Shown here piece after piece: positions 8,513 to 17,131 of a stretch of 45,077 nucleotides of DNA. The DNA is taken from assembly GCF_900113485.1 (NCBI RefSeq), contig NZ_FOPM01000029.1, positions 1-45,077 on the forward strand. Reading direction: 5' to 3'. Under the pieces are notes generated by a model. The model ran no database searches. It was not told where the DNA came from and was given only the letters and a program-made list of their open reading frames with translations. Within the stretch, counting starts at the first letter, position 1, and every line of letters starts with the position of its first letter. A program made the position numbers and the translations under genes. The DNA comes from Methylobacterium gossipiicola. Lineage in GTDB: Bacteria; Pseudomonadota; Alphaproteobacteria; Rhizobiales; Beijerinckiaceae.

Positions 8513-9238
8513 TTACGGTTTGGACAGGTTCGACGGTGGCGCTCGCGTCGCCAGCCCAGCCCGCCAACGGAGGTCCAGGAGGAGGCCGACGGGGTGAGTG
8601 TCGAGGGCAATCGTCACCGGCACGCCCGCCGCGTTGAGGAGCCGCGCCGCCCAGTGGTTGCAGACGTTGGCGTAGGAGAATCGCCCCTCGCCCTCGTAGA
8701 ACAGGCTCGGTCCGTAGAGGCCGGGACCGCCCGCGACGGGCTGCCCGTCCGCGAGGCGGAAGCTCGCCTCCAGGCGCGCGAGGAGGCGGCTCAGCCCGGC
8801 AGACGAGACCGGCACGGTCACGATGTCGGAATGCGGGAAGCTCTCGCGCACGGTCCGCTCCAGGCCGACCACCTGCACCACGCCCGCCCGTCCGCCGGGG
8901 GTGAACAGGGCCTCGAGGGCGAGGCGGAGGTCGAACTCCGCGAGTGTCGGCGTCGCCCGGTAGAACCGGGCCTCGCCCCAGCCGAATTCGAGGTCGGGAT
9001 AGGCCCGGAAGCGCAGGGCGATGGCGCGAAGCGCCGGACCCGCCCCCTCCCCCGTGAGGTCGCCACGCGCGATCACGAGGCCGGAATGCCAGCCGTGGCT
9101 GACGAGGTGAATCGTGTGTGTGTCGGACGCGGCCGGGGGGTACAGAGTGGGATCGCCGGGGCTCGCCGTCAGGAAGACGACGAGCCCCGATATCGCGAGG
9201 AGGCCGGCCAGGGCGAGGGCCAGCCGGCGCAGGATCAC
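8513..9238 (-). CDS. DUF2459 / TIGR02117-family membrane-anchored protein
   Basis: A 241-residue protein with one N-terminal membrane segment (about 4-24, RLALALAGLLAISGLVVFLT) and a long extracytoplasmic part. Recognised by HLVSHGWHSGLV, LEFGWGEARFY and YANVCNHWAARLL, whose Cys and His residues recall NlpC/P60-like folds. The enzymatic activity of the family is unproven. It starts with GTG at 9238, overlapping the valS stop by four bases (GTGA), so it is translationally coupled to valS; a functional link is not evident. Confidence 0.85.
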   Translation of the reverse strand: MILRRLALALAGLLAISGLVVFLTASPGDPTLYPPAASDTHTIHLVSHGWHSGLVIARGDLTGEGAGPALRAIALRFRAYPDLEFGWGEARFYRATPTLAEFDLRLALEALFTPGGRAGVVQVVGLERTVRESFPHSDIVTVPVSSAGLSRLLARLEASFRLADGQPVAGGPGLYGPSLFYEGEGRFSYANVCNHWAARLLNAAGVPVTIALDTHPVGLLLDLRWRAGLATRAPPSNLSKP

Positions 9239-11976
9239 GCGGTCTCGTCGGTGAGACGGGTCAGCGCTTCCGTAATCTTCTCCAGGCGGGTCGCCTGCGC
9301 GGTGCGACGCTCGTGCTGCTCGTCCACGATCTCGTCGGGGGCGCGGGCCATGAAGTCGGCATTGGCGAGCTTGGCGTCGATCTTCTCGATCTCAGCCGCC
9401 GCCTTGGCGGCTTCCTTCTTCAGGCGCGAGACCTCGGCGCCGAGATCGACGATGCCCTCGAGCGGCAGGGCCGCTACGGAGCCGCGCACGAGGAGCTGCA
9501 CGGCGTTCTTCGGGGCCGTGGCTTCGAAGCGGATCTCCGACAGGCGGGCGAGGCGCAGGAGAGTGTCGGTCCAGCGCGTAGCGCGGGCCTTCAGGGCCTC
9601 ATCGGCGCCGATCACCACGAGGGAAATCTGGGCGCCGGCCGGCACGCTGGTCTCGGAGCGAGCCGAGCGGATCTCGGAGACGAGATCCACGAGCCAGCCG
9701 ACTTCCGCCTCGGACTCGGCGTCGTTCAGGGCGCCGAGTTCCGGCCAGGGGGCGAGGGCGAGGAGCCCGCGATCCGGTACGCCCGCGCCCTTGATCGCCC
9801 AGAGTTCCTCCGTGAGGAACGGCATGAACGGATGCAGGAGCTTGGCGATCTGATCGATGAGGAAGGCGACGGTGCCCTGCGTCTCGGCCTTCGAGGCGGC
9901 GTCGACCTCCTCCCCCTGCAGGACGGGTTTCGCCAGCTCGACGTACCAGTCGCAGAAGATGTTCCAGACGAAGCGGTAGGCCGCCGCCGCGGCATCGTTG
10001 AAGCGATAGGCGTCGAGGGCCTGCGTGACCTCGGCGACGGCGCGGGCGGCCTCGCCCAAGGCCCAGCGGTTGAGGGGATCGCGGGCGGCTTCGGGGCGGT
10101 AATCGGCCCGCAGGGTGCAGCCATTGATCTCGGCGAAGCGGGAGGCGTTCCAGAGCTTCGTCGCGAAGTTGCGGTAGCCCTCGACCCGGTTCACCGCGAG
10201 CTTGATGTCGCGCCCCTGCGCCGCCATGGCCGCGAGGGTGAAGCGCAGGGCATCGGCGCCGTACTGGTCGATGAGCCCGAGCGGATCGACGACGTTGCCC
10301 TTCGACTTCGACATCTTGGCGCCGGCCGCATCGCGCACCAGGGTGTGCAGGTAGACGGTGGAGAACGGCACCCGGTCGGTGACGTGCAGCCCGAGCATCA
10401 TCATCCGGGCGACCCAGAAGAAGATGATGTCCTTGCCCGTCACCAGGGTGTCGGTGGGATAGTGGCGCGCGAGTTCGGGCGTGGCGTCGGGCCAGCCGAG
10501 CGTCGAGAACGGCCACAGGGCGGAGGAGAACCAGGTATCGAGGACGTCTTCGTCCCGGCGCAGGGCGATCGGACGGCCATGCTGGGCATCCGCCTGGGCT
10601 TGCGCCTCCGCCTCGCTCGCCGCCACGAAGACGCCGCCGGTCTCGTCGTACCAGACCGGGATCTGGTGGCCCCACCAGAGCTGGCGCGAGATGCACCACG
10701 GCTCGATGTTCTCCAGCCACTGGAAGAACGTTTTTTCGTAGTTGTCCGGCACGAACTTGGTCTGACCGTCGCGCACGGCCTGAAGGGCGCGCTCGGCGAG
10801 TGGCTTCACGTTCACGTACCACTGGTCGGTGAGATACGGCTCGATGACCACGTTGGAGCGGTCGCCATGCGGCACCGCATGGGTGTTGGCCTCGACGAGG
10901 CGCAGGCGCTCGCGCGCCTCCATGAGGGCGACGACCTGCTTGCGCGCGGCGAACCGGTCGAGGCCGTGGAGCGCCATGGCCTCCGGCTCCGGGGCGGCGT
11001 CGGCCAGGAAGGCGGCGTTGCCCGCGAGGCTGATGCGGGCTTCGGCGTCCAGGATGTTGATGGGCGTGCAGCCGGCGCGGCGGCCGACCTCGAAATCGTT
11101 GAAGTCGTGCGCCGGGGTGATCTTGACGGCACCCGTGCCCTTCTCCGGGTCGGAATAGGTGTCGGCCACGATGGGGATGAGGCGTCCGACCAGGGGCAGG
11201 CGAACGCGCTTGCCGACGAGGTGGGTGTAGCGCTCATCGTCCGGATGGACCGCCACGGCGGTGTCGCCCAGCATGGTCTCGGGGCGGGTCGTCGCCACGG
11301 TGATGACCGCGCCGGTCTCGGCGCCGGCCTCGTCCACGATGGGATAGTCGAAGTGCCAGAGATGGCCCTTGACCTCGACCTGCAGCACTTCGAGGTCGGA
11401 GATCGCCGTCTGGAACTTCGGGTCCCAGTTCACGAGGCGCTTGTCGCGGTAGATCAGCCCCTGGGCATGGAGATCCACGAAGGTCTTGGTGACGGCCCGG
11501 ACCATCTGGTCGTCCGGTGAGCCGTCGAGGCCCATGGTGAAGCGCTCGCGCGACCAGTCGCAGGAGGCGCCCAGGCGTTTGAGCTGGTTGACGATGGCGC
11601 CACCCGATTCGGCCTTCCAGGCCCAGACCTTCTCGACGAAGGCGGCGCGGCCGATCTCGCGCCGGCCCGGCTCCTTGGCTTCGGCGAGGCGTCGCTCCAC
11701 CACCATCTGGGTGGCGATGCCGGCGTGGTCGGTGCCGGGCTGCCACAGGACGTCGCGGCCGCGCATGCGCTCGAACCGGGCGAGAATGTCCTGCAGGGTG
11801 TTGTTGAGGGCGTGGCCCATGTGAAGGCTGCCGGTGACGTTCGGCGGCGGGATCACGATGGTGAAGGGCTTGGCGTCCGCCCGGTCCGGCCGGCCCGCCT
11901 TGAACGCGTCACCCGCCTCCCAGGCGTCGGCGATGCGCGCCTCGACGGCGGCGGGGTCGAAGGTCTTGTCCATCAT
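9235..11976 (-). CDS. valS: Valyl-tRNA synthetase
   Basis: Charges tRNA-Val; class I aminoacyl-tRNA synthetase, cytoplasmic. The product has 913 residues from the ATG at 11976 (ATG-ATG; 11973 is equally possible). The HIGH motif appears as HMGH at residues 52-55 in PPPNVTGSLHMGH, and the KMSKS loop as AKMSKSKGN. The editing (CP1) domain lies between them. The anticodon-binding region with FCDWYVELAKP follows, and a C-terminal coiled coil (SRLKKEAAKAAAEIEKID) is typical of ValRS. A longer in-frame start at 12024 exists but adds residues not seen in the family. It lies downstream of popZ with a 192-base gap. Confidence 0.97.
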   Translation of the reverse strand: MMDKTFDPAAVEARIADAWEAGDAFKAGRPDRADAKPFTIVIPPPNVTGSLHMGHALNNTLQDILARFERMRGRDVLWQPGTDHAGIATQMVVERRLAEAKEPGRREIGRAAFVEKVWAWKAESGGAIVNQLKRLGASCDWSRERFTMGLDGSPDDQMVRAVTKTFVDLHAQGLIYRDKRLVNWDPKFQTAISDLEVLQVEVKGHLWHFDYPIVDEAGAETGAVITVATTRPETMLGDTAVAVHPDDERYTHLVGKRVRLPLVGRLIPIVADTYSDPEKGTGAVKITPAHDFNDFEVGRRAGCTPINILDAEARISLAGNAAFLADAAPEPEAMALHGLDRFAARKQVVALMEARERLRLVEANTHAVPHGDRSNVVIEPYLTDQWYVNVKPLAERALQAVRDGQTKFVPDNYEKTFFQWLENIEPWCISRQLWWGHQIPVWYDETGGVFVAASEAEAQAQADAQHGRPIALRRDEDVLDTWFSSALWPFSTLGWPDATPELARHYPTDTLVTGKDIIFFWVARMMMLGLHVTDRVPFSTVYLHTLVRDAAGAKMSKSKGNVVDPLGLIDQYGADALRFTLAAMAAQGRDIKLAVNRVEGYRNFATKLWNASRFAEINGCTLRADYRPEAARDPLNRWALGEAARAVAEVTQALDAYRFNDAAAAAYRFVWNIFCDWYVELAKPVLQGEEVDAASKAETQGTVAFLIDQIAKLLHPFMPFLTEELWAIKGAGVPDRGLLALAPWPELGALNDAESEAEVGWLVDLVSEIRSARSETSVPAGAQISLVVIGADEALKARATRWTDTLLRLARLSEIRFEATAPKNAVQLLVRGSVAALPLEGIVDLGAEVSRLKKEAAKAAAEIEKIDAKLANADFMARAPDEIVDEQHERRTAQATRLEKITEALTRLTDETA

Positions 11977-12168
11977 GGGCGGGGTCGGGCCAATTCGAGC
12001 GAGACGGGATGTCGTGGCTCTCACGGAACGGTCCCGGTCCGGTCGGCTCCGCTGGAGAGGCGACGGGTCCGGATGTTTCGTGAGGCACGCTCAGCGGGTT
12101 GGCCCGCTTTCAACCCGTCCGGCCCGCCGCGTCAACACGAAGCGGCGATTCGTCCGTCCCTTCGGCCG

Positions 12169-12747
12169 TCAGCGGCCGCGGGACACCCGCTCGATTTCAG
12201 CCCGGACGAGGCGTTCGACCAGGGAGGGAAGCTGCTCGTCGAGCCAGCCCTTCAGCATCGGCCGGAGCATGTCCTGCACGAGGTCTTCGAGGGTGCGGGC
12301 GTTGTTCGACAGCACCGTGCTGGCCAGCATGTTGAAGGCTTGGCCCACGCTGGCATCCGTCACCGGCGAGGTGAGGCGCGCGGTCGGCTCGACGGGGGCG
12401 GCCGGGGCGGCGGCCCGGGGCGGCTCGGGCGCGAAGACCGGCTCCGGTTCCGGCTCGGGCTCCGGCTCGTCGTCGAACGCGATGGCGTCGAAGTCGAGCG
12501 TGTCGTTGGTGAAGTGGACTTCGGGTTCCGGTACGGGAACGAGCGCCGGTTTACGCACGGGCTGGGCTACCTCTGCGAGATCGAGAATGTCATCGTTTTC
12601 CGCGGGCGGGAGCTTGGCGTTAACCGGCTCTGCGACATCGGTCTTGGTGCTCTGATCGTCGGCGATGATGCGACGGATCGAAGCGAGAATCTCCTCCATG
12701 GAGGGATCCGGAGCCTTGTCGGGCATCTTGGGGCTAGCTGCACTCAT
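12169..12747 (-). CDS. popZ: Polar organizing protein PopZ (DUF2497 family)
   Basis: In Caulobacter PopZ forms a polar matrix that anchors the chromosome origin through ParB and recruits cell-cycle proteins. This 192-residue protein has the three expected parts. The N-terminal helix PSMEEILASIRRIIADD (about 15-31) binds clients. The acidic, proline-rich disordered linker includes a run of EP repeats at about 95-105. The C-terminal oligomerisation helices include RTLEDLVQDMLRPMLKGWLDEQ and LVERLVRAEIERV. Position between tolC and valS agrees with the order known in other Rhizobiales. The start is the ATG at 12747. Confidence 0.92.
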   Translation of the reverse strand: MSAASPKMPDKAPDPSMEEILASIRRIIADDQSTKTDVAEPVNAKLPPAENDDILDLAEVAQPVRKPALVPVPEPEVHFTNDTLDFDAIAFDDEPEPEPEPEPVFAPEPPRAAAPAAPVEPTARLTSPVTDASVGQAFNMLASTVLSNNARTLEDLVQDMLRPMLKGWLDEQLPSLVERLVRAEIERVSRGR

Positions 12748-13044
12748 CCGAAAGACGCTCGGCTGTAGGAAGACGGAAAGAGGCTCGTCATCAAGGTAAC
12801 GAACCTCGATGCGGGCCAGTATTTCACGCTCCCATTCCGAGACAAGTGCTCGGCGAAGCCGCGGGCGGGAAAAGAAGCGCTTTCGTCATCAGCCCCGCGC
12901 GGTGTGGCCGGAGAGTGACCCTCCGGACGGGGCGCACGCGCGCTCGGCCGGCGCGACGTTTCCTGAATCCGGATGTCCCCGTTCGGGACTCCGGATGGAT
13001 CAAGTTTCGCCGAGGCGGATGCCGAATCGGCGAAATCGCACGCC
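12748..13044. other. Intergenic region upstream of popZ with a long hairpin
   Basis: No coding sequence is apparent in these 297 bases. An inverted repeat pairs ATCCGGA plus GTCCC with GGGAC plus TCCGGAT around 12968-12999, with one bulged base, about 45 bases past the tolC stop. It has no T tract on either side, so it is not a classic terminator; it could stabilise the tolC mRNA 3' end. The rest presumably holds the popZ promoter, which I could not pinpoint. Confidence 0.4.
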
Positions 13045-14439
13045 CTATCGGCCGTCCGGGGTCCGCACGCCGAACCAGAGGTCCTTGACCTGATCGAAAT
13101 GCTCCTTGGGACTGTAGGCCGTCACGGGCAGCGCGGTGAAGCGCACGGTGAGTCGGCCGACGGTCTGCACCACGCCGTAGGAGTTCACGACGCGGTCGCG
13201 CTGGGCCAGGATGAGGTTGACGCGGGAGTTCAGCAGTTCCTGCTGCGCGTTCAGCACGTCGAGGGTGGTGCGCTGGCCGACGCGGGCCTCTTCGCGCACG
13301 CCGTTGAGGGCGACCTCGTTAGCCTGCACCTGGGCCTGTGAGGCGATGACCTGCGCCTTCGAGGCTTCGAGCCGGCCCCAGGCGGTGACGATGGCCGACC
13401 GGATCTGGTCGCGGACGTCCTCGACCTCGATACGGCGCTGGCCCACGAGTTCCTTGGCCTGCCGAATCTGCGAATAGGTCAGACCGCCCTCGTAGAGGGG
13501 AACGGAAATGCGGCCGACGATCTGGGCGTTGAGGCTGCGGTCGCCGGGAAACTGGGTGTCGAAGCGCTGCTGGACCGTGCCCGAGATGCCGGCCGTGGGA
13601 TAGAGTTGGCCTTCCAAGACCTTCACGCTGGCCTCGGCGACATCCACCGCATGCATCGCCGCCAGGATCTGCGGATGCTCGCGCAAGCCGATGGTCACCG
13701 CTGCGTCGAGGCTCGGCGGGACGTAGCGGTCGAGCGGGCGGCCGGGGGCGAGTTGGCGCGGCTCGACGCCGATGAAGCGGCGATAGGTGCCGATGCTGGC
13801 GCGCAGGGTCGCCTCGGCGCCGCTCACCTCCGAGCGGGCGCCAGCGAGGCGCGCCTCGGCCTGGGCGACGTCGGTGCGGGTGACCTCGCCGACGTTGAAG
13901 CGGTCGCGGGTCTGGCGCAATTGCTCTTCCAGCACCTCGACGTTGTTGCGGCGCAGTTCCAGGTTCGCCGTGTCGCTCAGCACGAACATGTAGGCCTGCG
14001 CCGCGCTGAACAGGGTGTTCATCTCGACGGCGCGCAGGGATTCGCGCGTGCTGAGCACGTTCGATTCCGCCCGGCGGGTCTGGTTGTCCGTCTGAAAGCC
14101 GTTGAACAGGGTCTGGTTGACGGTGAGCGACGCACCGCCCGGCCGCGTGACGTTGTCGAGGTTGAAGCCCTGGATCCGGCCTTCGTTGCGCGCGAGGCCG
14201 ATATCGGCGGAGCCGCTCACCGTGGGCCGATAGCCGGATTTCGCCTGGGCGACGTTCTCGTCGACGCCGCGCAGGGCGGCCCGGTTCGAGTTCAGGGTTG
14301 GATTCGCCGCGTAGGCGCGCGCCAGGGCGCTTTCCAGCGTCTCGGCCCTGGCCTGCTGCGCGACGGCCAAAGTCAGGGCGACGATGCCGATGCACCGAAG
14401 CCCATGGCGCATCGCTGGAGTCCGTTCTTTCACGTTCAT
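13045..14439 (-). CDS. tolC: TolC-family outer membrane efflux/secretion channel
   Basis: Forms the trimeric outer-membrane duct used by type I secretion systems and RND or ABC efflux pumps. The 464-residue protein has a signal peptide (MRHGLRCIGIVALTLAVAQQARA, residues 10-32). Two related OEP repeats follow, with ETLESALARAYAANPTLNSN at the start and heptad-rich helices such as TRTDVAQAEARLAGARSEVSGAEA and its counterpart RTTLDVLNAQQELLNSRVNL. The start at 14439 is supported by an aaggg Shine-Dalgarno sequence; an ATG at 14412 is the alternative. It follows a pcm-type gene as in other Rhizobiales (BepC-like in Brucella). The partner transporter is not in this window. Confidence 0.93.
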   Translation of the reverse strand: MNVKERTPAMRHGLRCIGIVALTLAVAQQARAETLESALARAYAANPTLNSNRAALRGVDENVAQAKSGYRPTVSGSADIGLARNEGRIQGFNLDNVTRPGGASLTVNQTLFNGFQTDNQTRRAESNVLSTRESLRAVEMNTLFSAAQAYMFVLSDTANLELRRNNVEVLEEQLRQTRDRFNVGEVTRTDVAQAEARLAGARSEVSGAEATLRASIGTYRRFIGVEPRQLAPGRPLDRYVPPSLDAAVTIGLREHPQILAAMHAVDVAEASVKVLEGQLYPTAGISGTVQQRFDTQFPGDRSLNAQIVGRISVPLYEGGLTYSQIRQAKELVGQRRIEVEDVRDQIRSAIVTAWGRLEASKAQVIASQAQVQANEVALNGVREEARVGQRTTLDVLNAQQELLNSRVNLILAQRDRVVNSYGVVQTVGRLTVRFTALPVTAYSPKEHFDQVKDLWFGVRTPDGR

Positions 14440-14645
14440 CAGCCCTTGCGGTTTTACGATGAACCGGTCGGCCGCTGTCTCGCGGCTCCGCGCCTTCGCG
14501 CAATCCGGGTTGCCCGCCCGGGGGCCAGTCTAGCCGAACTGGGCAGGTCGAGCACCGGGGCGCGGGCCGCCCGGGTGTCGAATGAAAAACGGTGCCGCAT
14601 AAAAGCGACAGTGCCCCGCCTTGAGCCGGCCCTCGGAACTCGCCT

Positions 14646-15302
14646 TCAGAAGGCGAATCCCCGCTCCGTCGCGAAGGCACTGAGGGCCGGAAGGGCGGCG
14701 TCGAAGAGCGGGCGAGCCCCGAAGGCGTCGCCCGTCCGCACGAACAGGGTCGCCTTGGCGGCCCGGGCCGGCCCGAGGACGCAGACGAGGCGCCCCCCTT
14801 CCTTCAGCTGTTCGAGGAGGCCCTGGGGCCGCACTTCGACCCGTCCGTTGACGAGGATTCCGTCATAGGGCGCATGCGCCGGGGCGCCCCCATCGAGGGC
14901 GGCTTCGACGACCGCGGCGAGGGAGGGGCCTTCGAGGCGCTCGCGGGCTTCGGCCGCCAGGGCGGCCGAGGATTCCACGGCGACGACCTCGGCCCCGAGG
15001 TGCCGCAGGATGGCGGCGGCGTAGCCGTAGCCCGTGCCGACATCGAGGGCCTTGTCGCCGGCCTTGAGATCCAGGGCCTGGATCATCCGGGCGAGGAGCA
15101 TCGGGGCCGGCATGGCGCGGGTATCGCCGCCGCCGTCGAGGCTCAGGGTCTGGTCGATGTAAGCGAAGTCCTCGCGGCCGGGCGGGACGAACCGCTCGCG
15201 GGCCACATCCCCGAAGGCGTCGAGGACGGCGACGCTGTTCACGTCGAAGGTCCGCAACTGACAATCGACCATGAGGCGGCGCGCCTGCGCGTAATCGAGC
15301 AT
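14646..15302 (-). CDS. Protein-L-isoaspartate O-methyltransferase family protein
   Basis: A 218-residue SAM-dependent methyltransferase. Motif I is ALDVGTGYGYAAAIL near residue 83, preceded by the family region YIDQTLSLDGG and PMLLARMIQALDL, with motif post-I AEVVAVESS and motif II YDGILVNG. True Pcm enzymes repair L-isoaspartyl residues. This short version, paired with tolC, is standard in Rhizobiales, and its substrate is not proven. The ATG at 15302 starts at the conserved MLDYAQARRLMVDCQLRT. The longer open frame upstream only reads through an intergenic region and the tRNA-Cys gene. Confidence 0.88.
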   Translation of the reverse strand: MLDYAQARRLMVDCQLRTFDVNSVAVLDAFGDVARERFVPPGREDFAYIDQTLSLDGGGDTRAMPAPMLLARMIQALDLKAGDKALDVGTGYGYAAAILRHLGAEVVAVESSAALAAEARERLEGPSLAAVVEAALDGGAPAHAPYDGILVNGRVEVRPQGLLEQLKEGGRLVCVLGPARAAKATLFVRTGDAFGARPLFDAALPALSAFATERGFAF

Positions 15303-15507
15303 GGATGCGGTCTCTTCCTTCGACGGCGTGTTCACGTGGTCCTCGACGGCGCCTCCTGACGGAGGGCCGTTCGGCCGCGCTTGACGTCGGCGGGTTGTCG
15401 GGGATGGACGCGGAAAACGCAAGGTTTCGGAGCGATGCTTCACACTTGGCCGCTCGTCACGAGAAGACCGGGGACAGCGACGCCGCTCAGAGAGATGAGT
15501 TGAGAAT

Positions 15508-15581
15508 TGGAGGCCTCGGAGGGAATCGAACCCCCGTGCAAGGATTTGCAGTCCTCTGCGTAACCACTCCGCCACGAGGCC
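15508..15581 (-). tRNA. tRNA-Cys (GCA)
   Basis: A full cloverleaf: acceptor ggcctcg pairing with cgaggcc, an anticodon loop around ctGCAaa, a T-loop gttcgattc and an encoded CCA (15508-15510). It is 74 nt including CCA, and stands alone on the minus strand. Confidence 0.95.
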
Positions 15582-15829
15582 TTCCCGTCCTGCCCCGACG
15601 AGGCGGGGCGGCGACCCAGGACAGGCGGTCCGTCCGGGGTGAGGGGTCTCTAGCAGAGGGTTGGGCCGATCGGCAACGGTGTTTTGCCGGCCAAGGCGTG
15701 AGAAGTGCTCGGCCGCCCCCGCTGTGACGACTTCGGCCTCCTTCGCCGAGGAAATGCGACGGATTTGTCAAACGCCGGCCTTGGGGGCCTTGCGTCCGGC
15801 GGCGGCCCTGTGTAGAGACCCGATCGCGG

Positions 15830-15905
15830 TCCCCGATAGCTCAGTTGGTAGAGCAAGCGACTGTTAATCGCTTTGTCGCAGGTTCGAGTCCTGCTCGGGG
15901 AGCCA
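15830..15905 (+). tRNA. tRNA-Asn (GTT), first copy
   Basis: Acceptor tccccga pairs with tcgggga, the D-loop is agctcagttggtagagc, the anticodon loop is ctGTTaatc, the T-loop is gttcgagtc, and CCA is encoded. It is 76 nt and identical base for base to the copy at 16056-16131. Confidence 0.95.
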
Positions 15906-15977
15906 AATTCTTTCTGGTCTTAGGCTTTGCTTCAGGGCATTGTTTGAGGTCTTGGTTCGGTGGAACCAGGTTGTTGT

Positions 15978-15999
15978 CCTGGATGATGTTTCATCCAGG
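15978..15999. other. Hairpin between the tRNA-Asn copies
   Basis: A perfect 9-bp stem (15978-15986 with 15991-15999, loop tgtt). A short T tract (ttttt) occurs only 13 bases later, so terminator function for the first tRNA is uncertain. It may mark an RNA-processing site of a two-tRNA transcript. Confidence 0.4.
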
Positions 16000-16055
16000 T
16001 GATCGAGTCGGCTTTTTGCCGCGCCGGACTGGTGTGTCGAGAGGTCAGACGGTGA

Positions 16056-16131
16056 TCCCCGATAGCTCAGTTGGTAGAGCAAGCGACTGTTAATCGCTTT
16101 GTCGCAGGTTCGAGTCCTGCTCGGGGAGCCA
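16056..16131 (+). tRNA. tRNA-Asn (GTT), second copy
   Basis: Same 76-nt sequence as the first copy, including anticodon GTT and encoded CCA, 150 bases further on. The flanks of the two copies differ, so the duplication covers only the tRNA or is old. Confidence 0.95.
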
Positions 16132-16480
16132 ACATTTCGGTTTAATCGATGTTCCGTGTGCCACGCTCGGCGTGCATGCGACGTGGTCGGTTCCTGATTT
16201 ACCCCCTGCCCTCCCGGCGACCGGTCGGTACCCTTCGGTTTCCATCCGGGCGAGCGCGCGATCCGCGCACGGGCCGAATCCGGGGCGGGTGATCCCGTTT
16301 CCGCTCGTCCGACCCAGGGGCCCTCTCCAAGGCGCCGCGTGGCACCCGAGGGCAACCGAACTCCGCCATTCCGAGGAATCAGGCGGCGTTCGCGTGATGT
16401 CTGCTCGCGGGACCACGAAAAACGCCGCAGACCCGGGGGCCTGCGGCGTCGTTAGGTCGAGAATCGACGGACGGGGCCGT
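16132..16480. other. Gene-free stretch after the tRNA-Asn pair
   Basis: These 349 bases contain no convincing coding frame. The only structure I can support is the minus-strand terminator at 16417-16449 that belongs to the next gene. No integrase remnant or truncated tRNA copy is visible downstream of the tRNA. Confidence 0.5.
16417..16449 (-). terminator. Intrinsic terminator of the 67-residue protein gene
   Basis: A 9-bp stem (16422-16430 with 16441-16449, ten-base loop) is preceded on the plus strand by gaaaaa, which reads as a T tract on the minus strand. It lies 31 bases beyond the stop codon at 16481. Confidence 0.75.
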
Positions 16481-16684
16481 TCAGCGGTCGCCGACTCCGG
16501 AGAGCAGCTTCTCGATCTGCTCCATGCCGTTGCCATAGGCCTTCGCCTCGGTGGGCAGGCTGCGGTCGGACCGCTGCACCAGCTTGCCGTTCTTACGAAT
16601 GGCCCACTGGTAGGGCGCGCCTTCTGCCTTCGGCGGCACGATCTCGAGGGTGTACGGATGGGTGTTGACGGTTGTTTCGCTCAT
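16481..16684 (-). CDS. Small conserved-looking protein of unknown function
   Basis: A protein of 67 residues: hydrophilic, no signal peptide or membrane segment, with a compact core (YTLEIVPPKAEGAPYQWAIRK) that could form a small beta-hairpin unit followed by a helix (AKAYGNGMEQIEKLLSG). Supported by a start ATG and by a terminator placed right after its stop. I do not recognise the family. Confidence 0.6.
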   Translation of the reverse strand: MSETTVNTHPYTLEIVPPKAEGAPYQWAIRKNGKLVQRSDRSLPTEAKAYGNGMEQIEKLLSGVGDR

Positions 16685-16861
16685 TCGGGTAGTATGCCAC
16701 GGGCCGGCTTCCGTTGCCAGACGGCAAACCTTCAGAAATCGATAAAGACCTCCGCGGTCCCTTTTCTCTGAGTTGAGCAGGTGCCGACCCCATCGGGATT
16801 GCGCGCGGCAGAGGGTTTCACCGGCTCGACGTCGGGCGATTCTTAGGGAGGCGAAGCCGGT

Positions 16862-17083
16862 TCATGTCTCGGTCCCCGCTTCTTCCGCGGGATCGGACGT
16901 GTCGGCGGGCGACGTTCCGGCCAGCGCCCGCTCTCGCCAGGCGTCGCGCTCGGCGAGTGCCTGGGTCAGGGCGGCTTCTGCCTTGTCCGCCCGAGCCGTC
17001 TGCAACTTGGCCACCGCCTGGGCACGTTCACGCGCCCGGGTCTCGGCCGCCATCTGGACCTTGAGGTCCCTCGGCGTTCCCAT
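16862..17083 (-). CDS. Small coiled-coil protein downstream of livK
   Basis: The 73-residue protein is almost entirely one charged helix (about 3-55: VQMAAETRARERAQAVAKLQ, then ARADKAEAALTQALAERDAW), with a short disordered acidic tail. The ATG at 17083 has a very strong Shine-Dalgarno sequence (AGGAGGA, 17087-17093), which supports real translation and excludes the ATG at 17098. It follows livK by 48 bases, across a strong hairpin. Function is unknown; transporter involvement is only positional. Confidence 0.6.
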   Translation of the reverse strand: MGTPRDLKVQMAAETRARERAQAVAKLQTARADKAEAALTQALAERDAWRERALAGTSPADTSDPAEEAGTET

Positions 17084-17086
17084 GGT

Positions 17087-17093
17087 TCCTCCT
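17087..17093 (-). promoter_or_regulatory. Strong ribosome binding site fixing the start of the coiled-coil gene
   Basis: tcctcct on plus is AGGAGGA on minus, three bases before the ATG at 17083. It rules in this small gene and decides its start. Confidence 0.7.
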
Positions 17094-17097
17094 GTCA

Positions 17098-17124
17098 CGG
17101 CGCCGGCGCGCGGAGCCGGCGCCG
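17098..17124 (-). other. GC-only hairpin between livK and the coiled-coil gene
   Basis: A perfect 10-bp stem (17098-17107 with 17115-17124, seven-base loop) lies just after the livK stop. There is no T tract, and the ribosome binding site of the next gene begins four bases beyond it. This looks more like an mRNA-stabilising or expression-tuning stem than a terminator. Confidence 0.5.
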
Positions 17125-17131
17125 CATATCC

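Noticed and set aside
9118..11520. An 800-codon open frame antisense to valS
   Set aside because: valS shows every synthetase motif. The antisense product has no recognisable domain and follows codon-shadow composition.
15303..15575. An N-terminal extension of the methyltransferase reaching into tRNA-Cys
   Set aside because: The extension translates the tRNA and an intergenic stretch; family similarity starts at the ATG at 15302.
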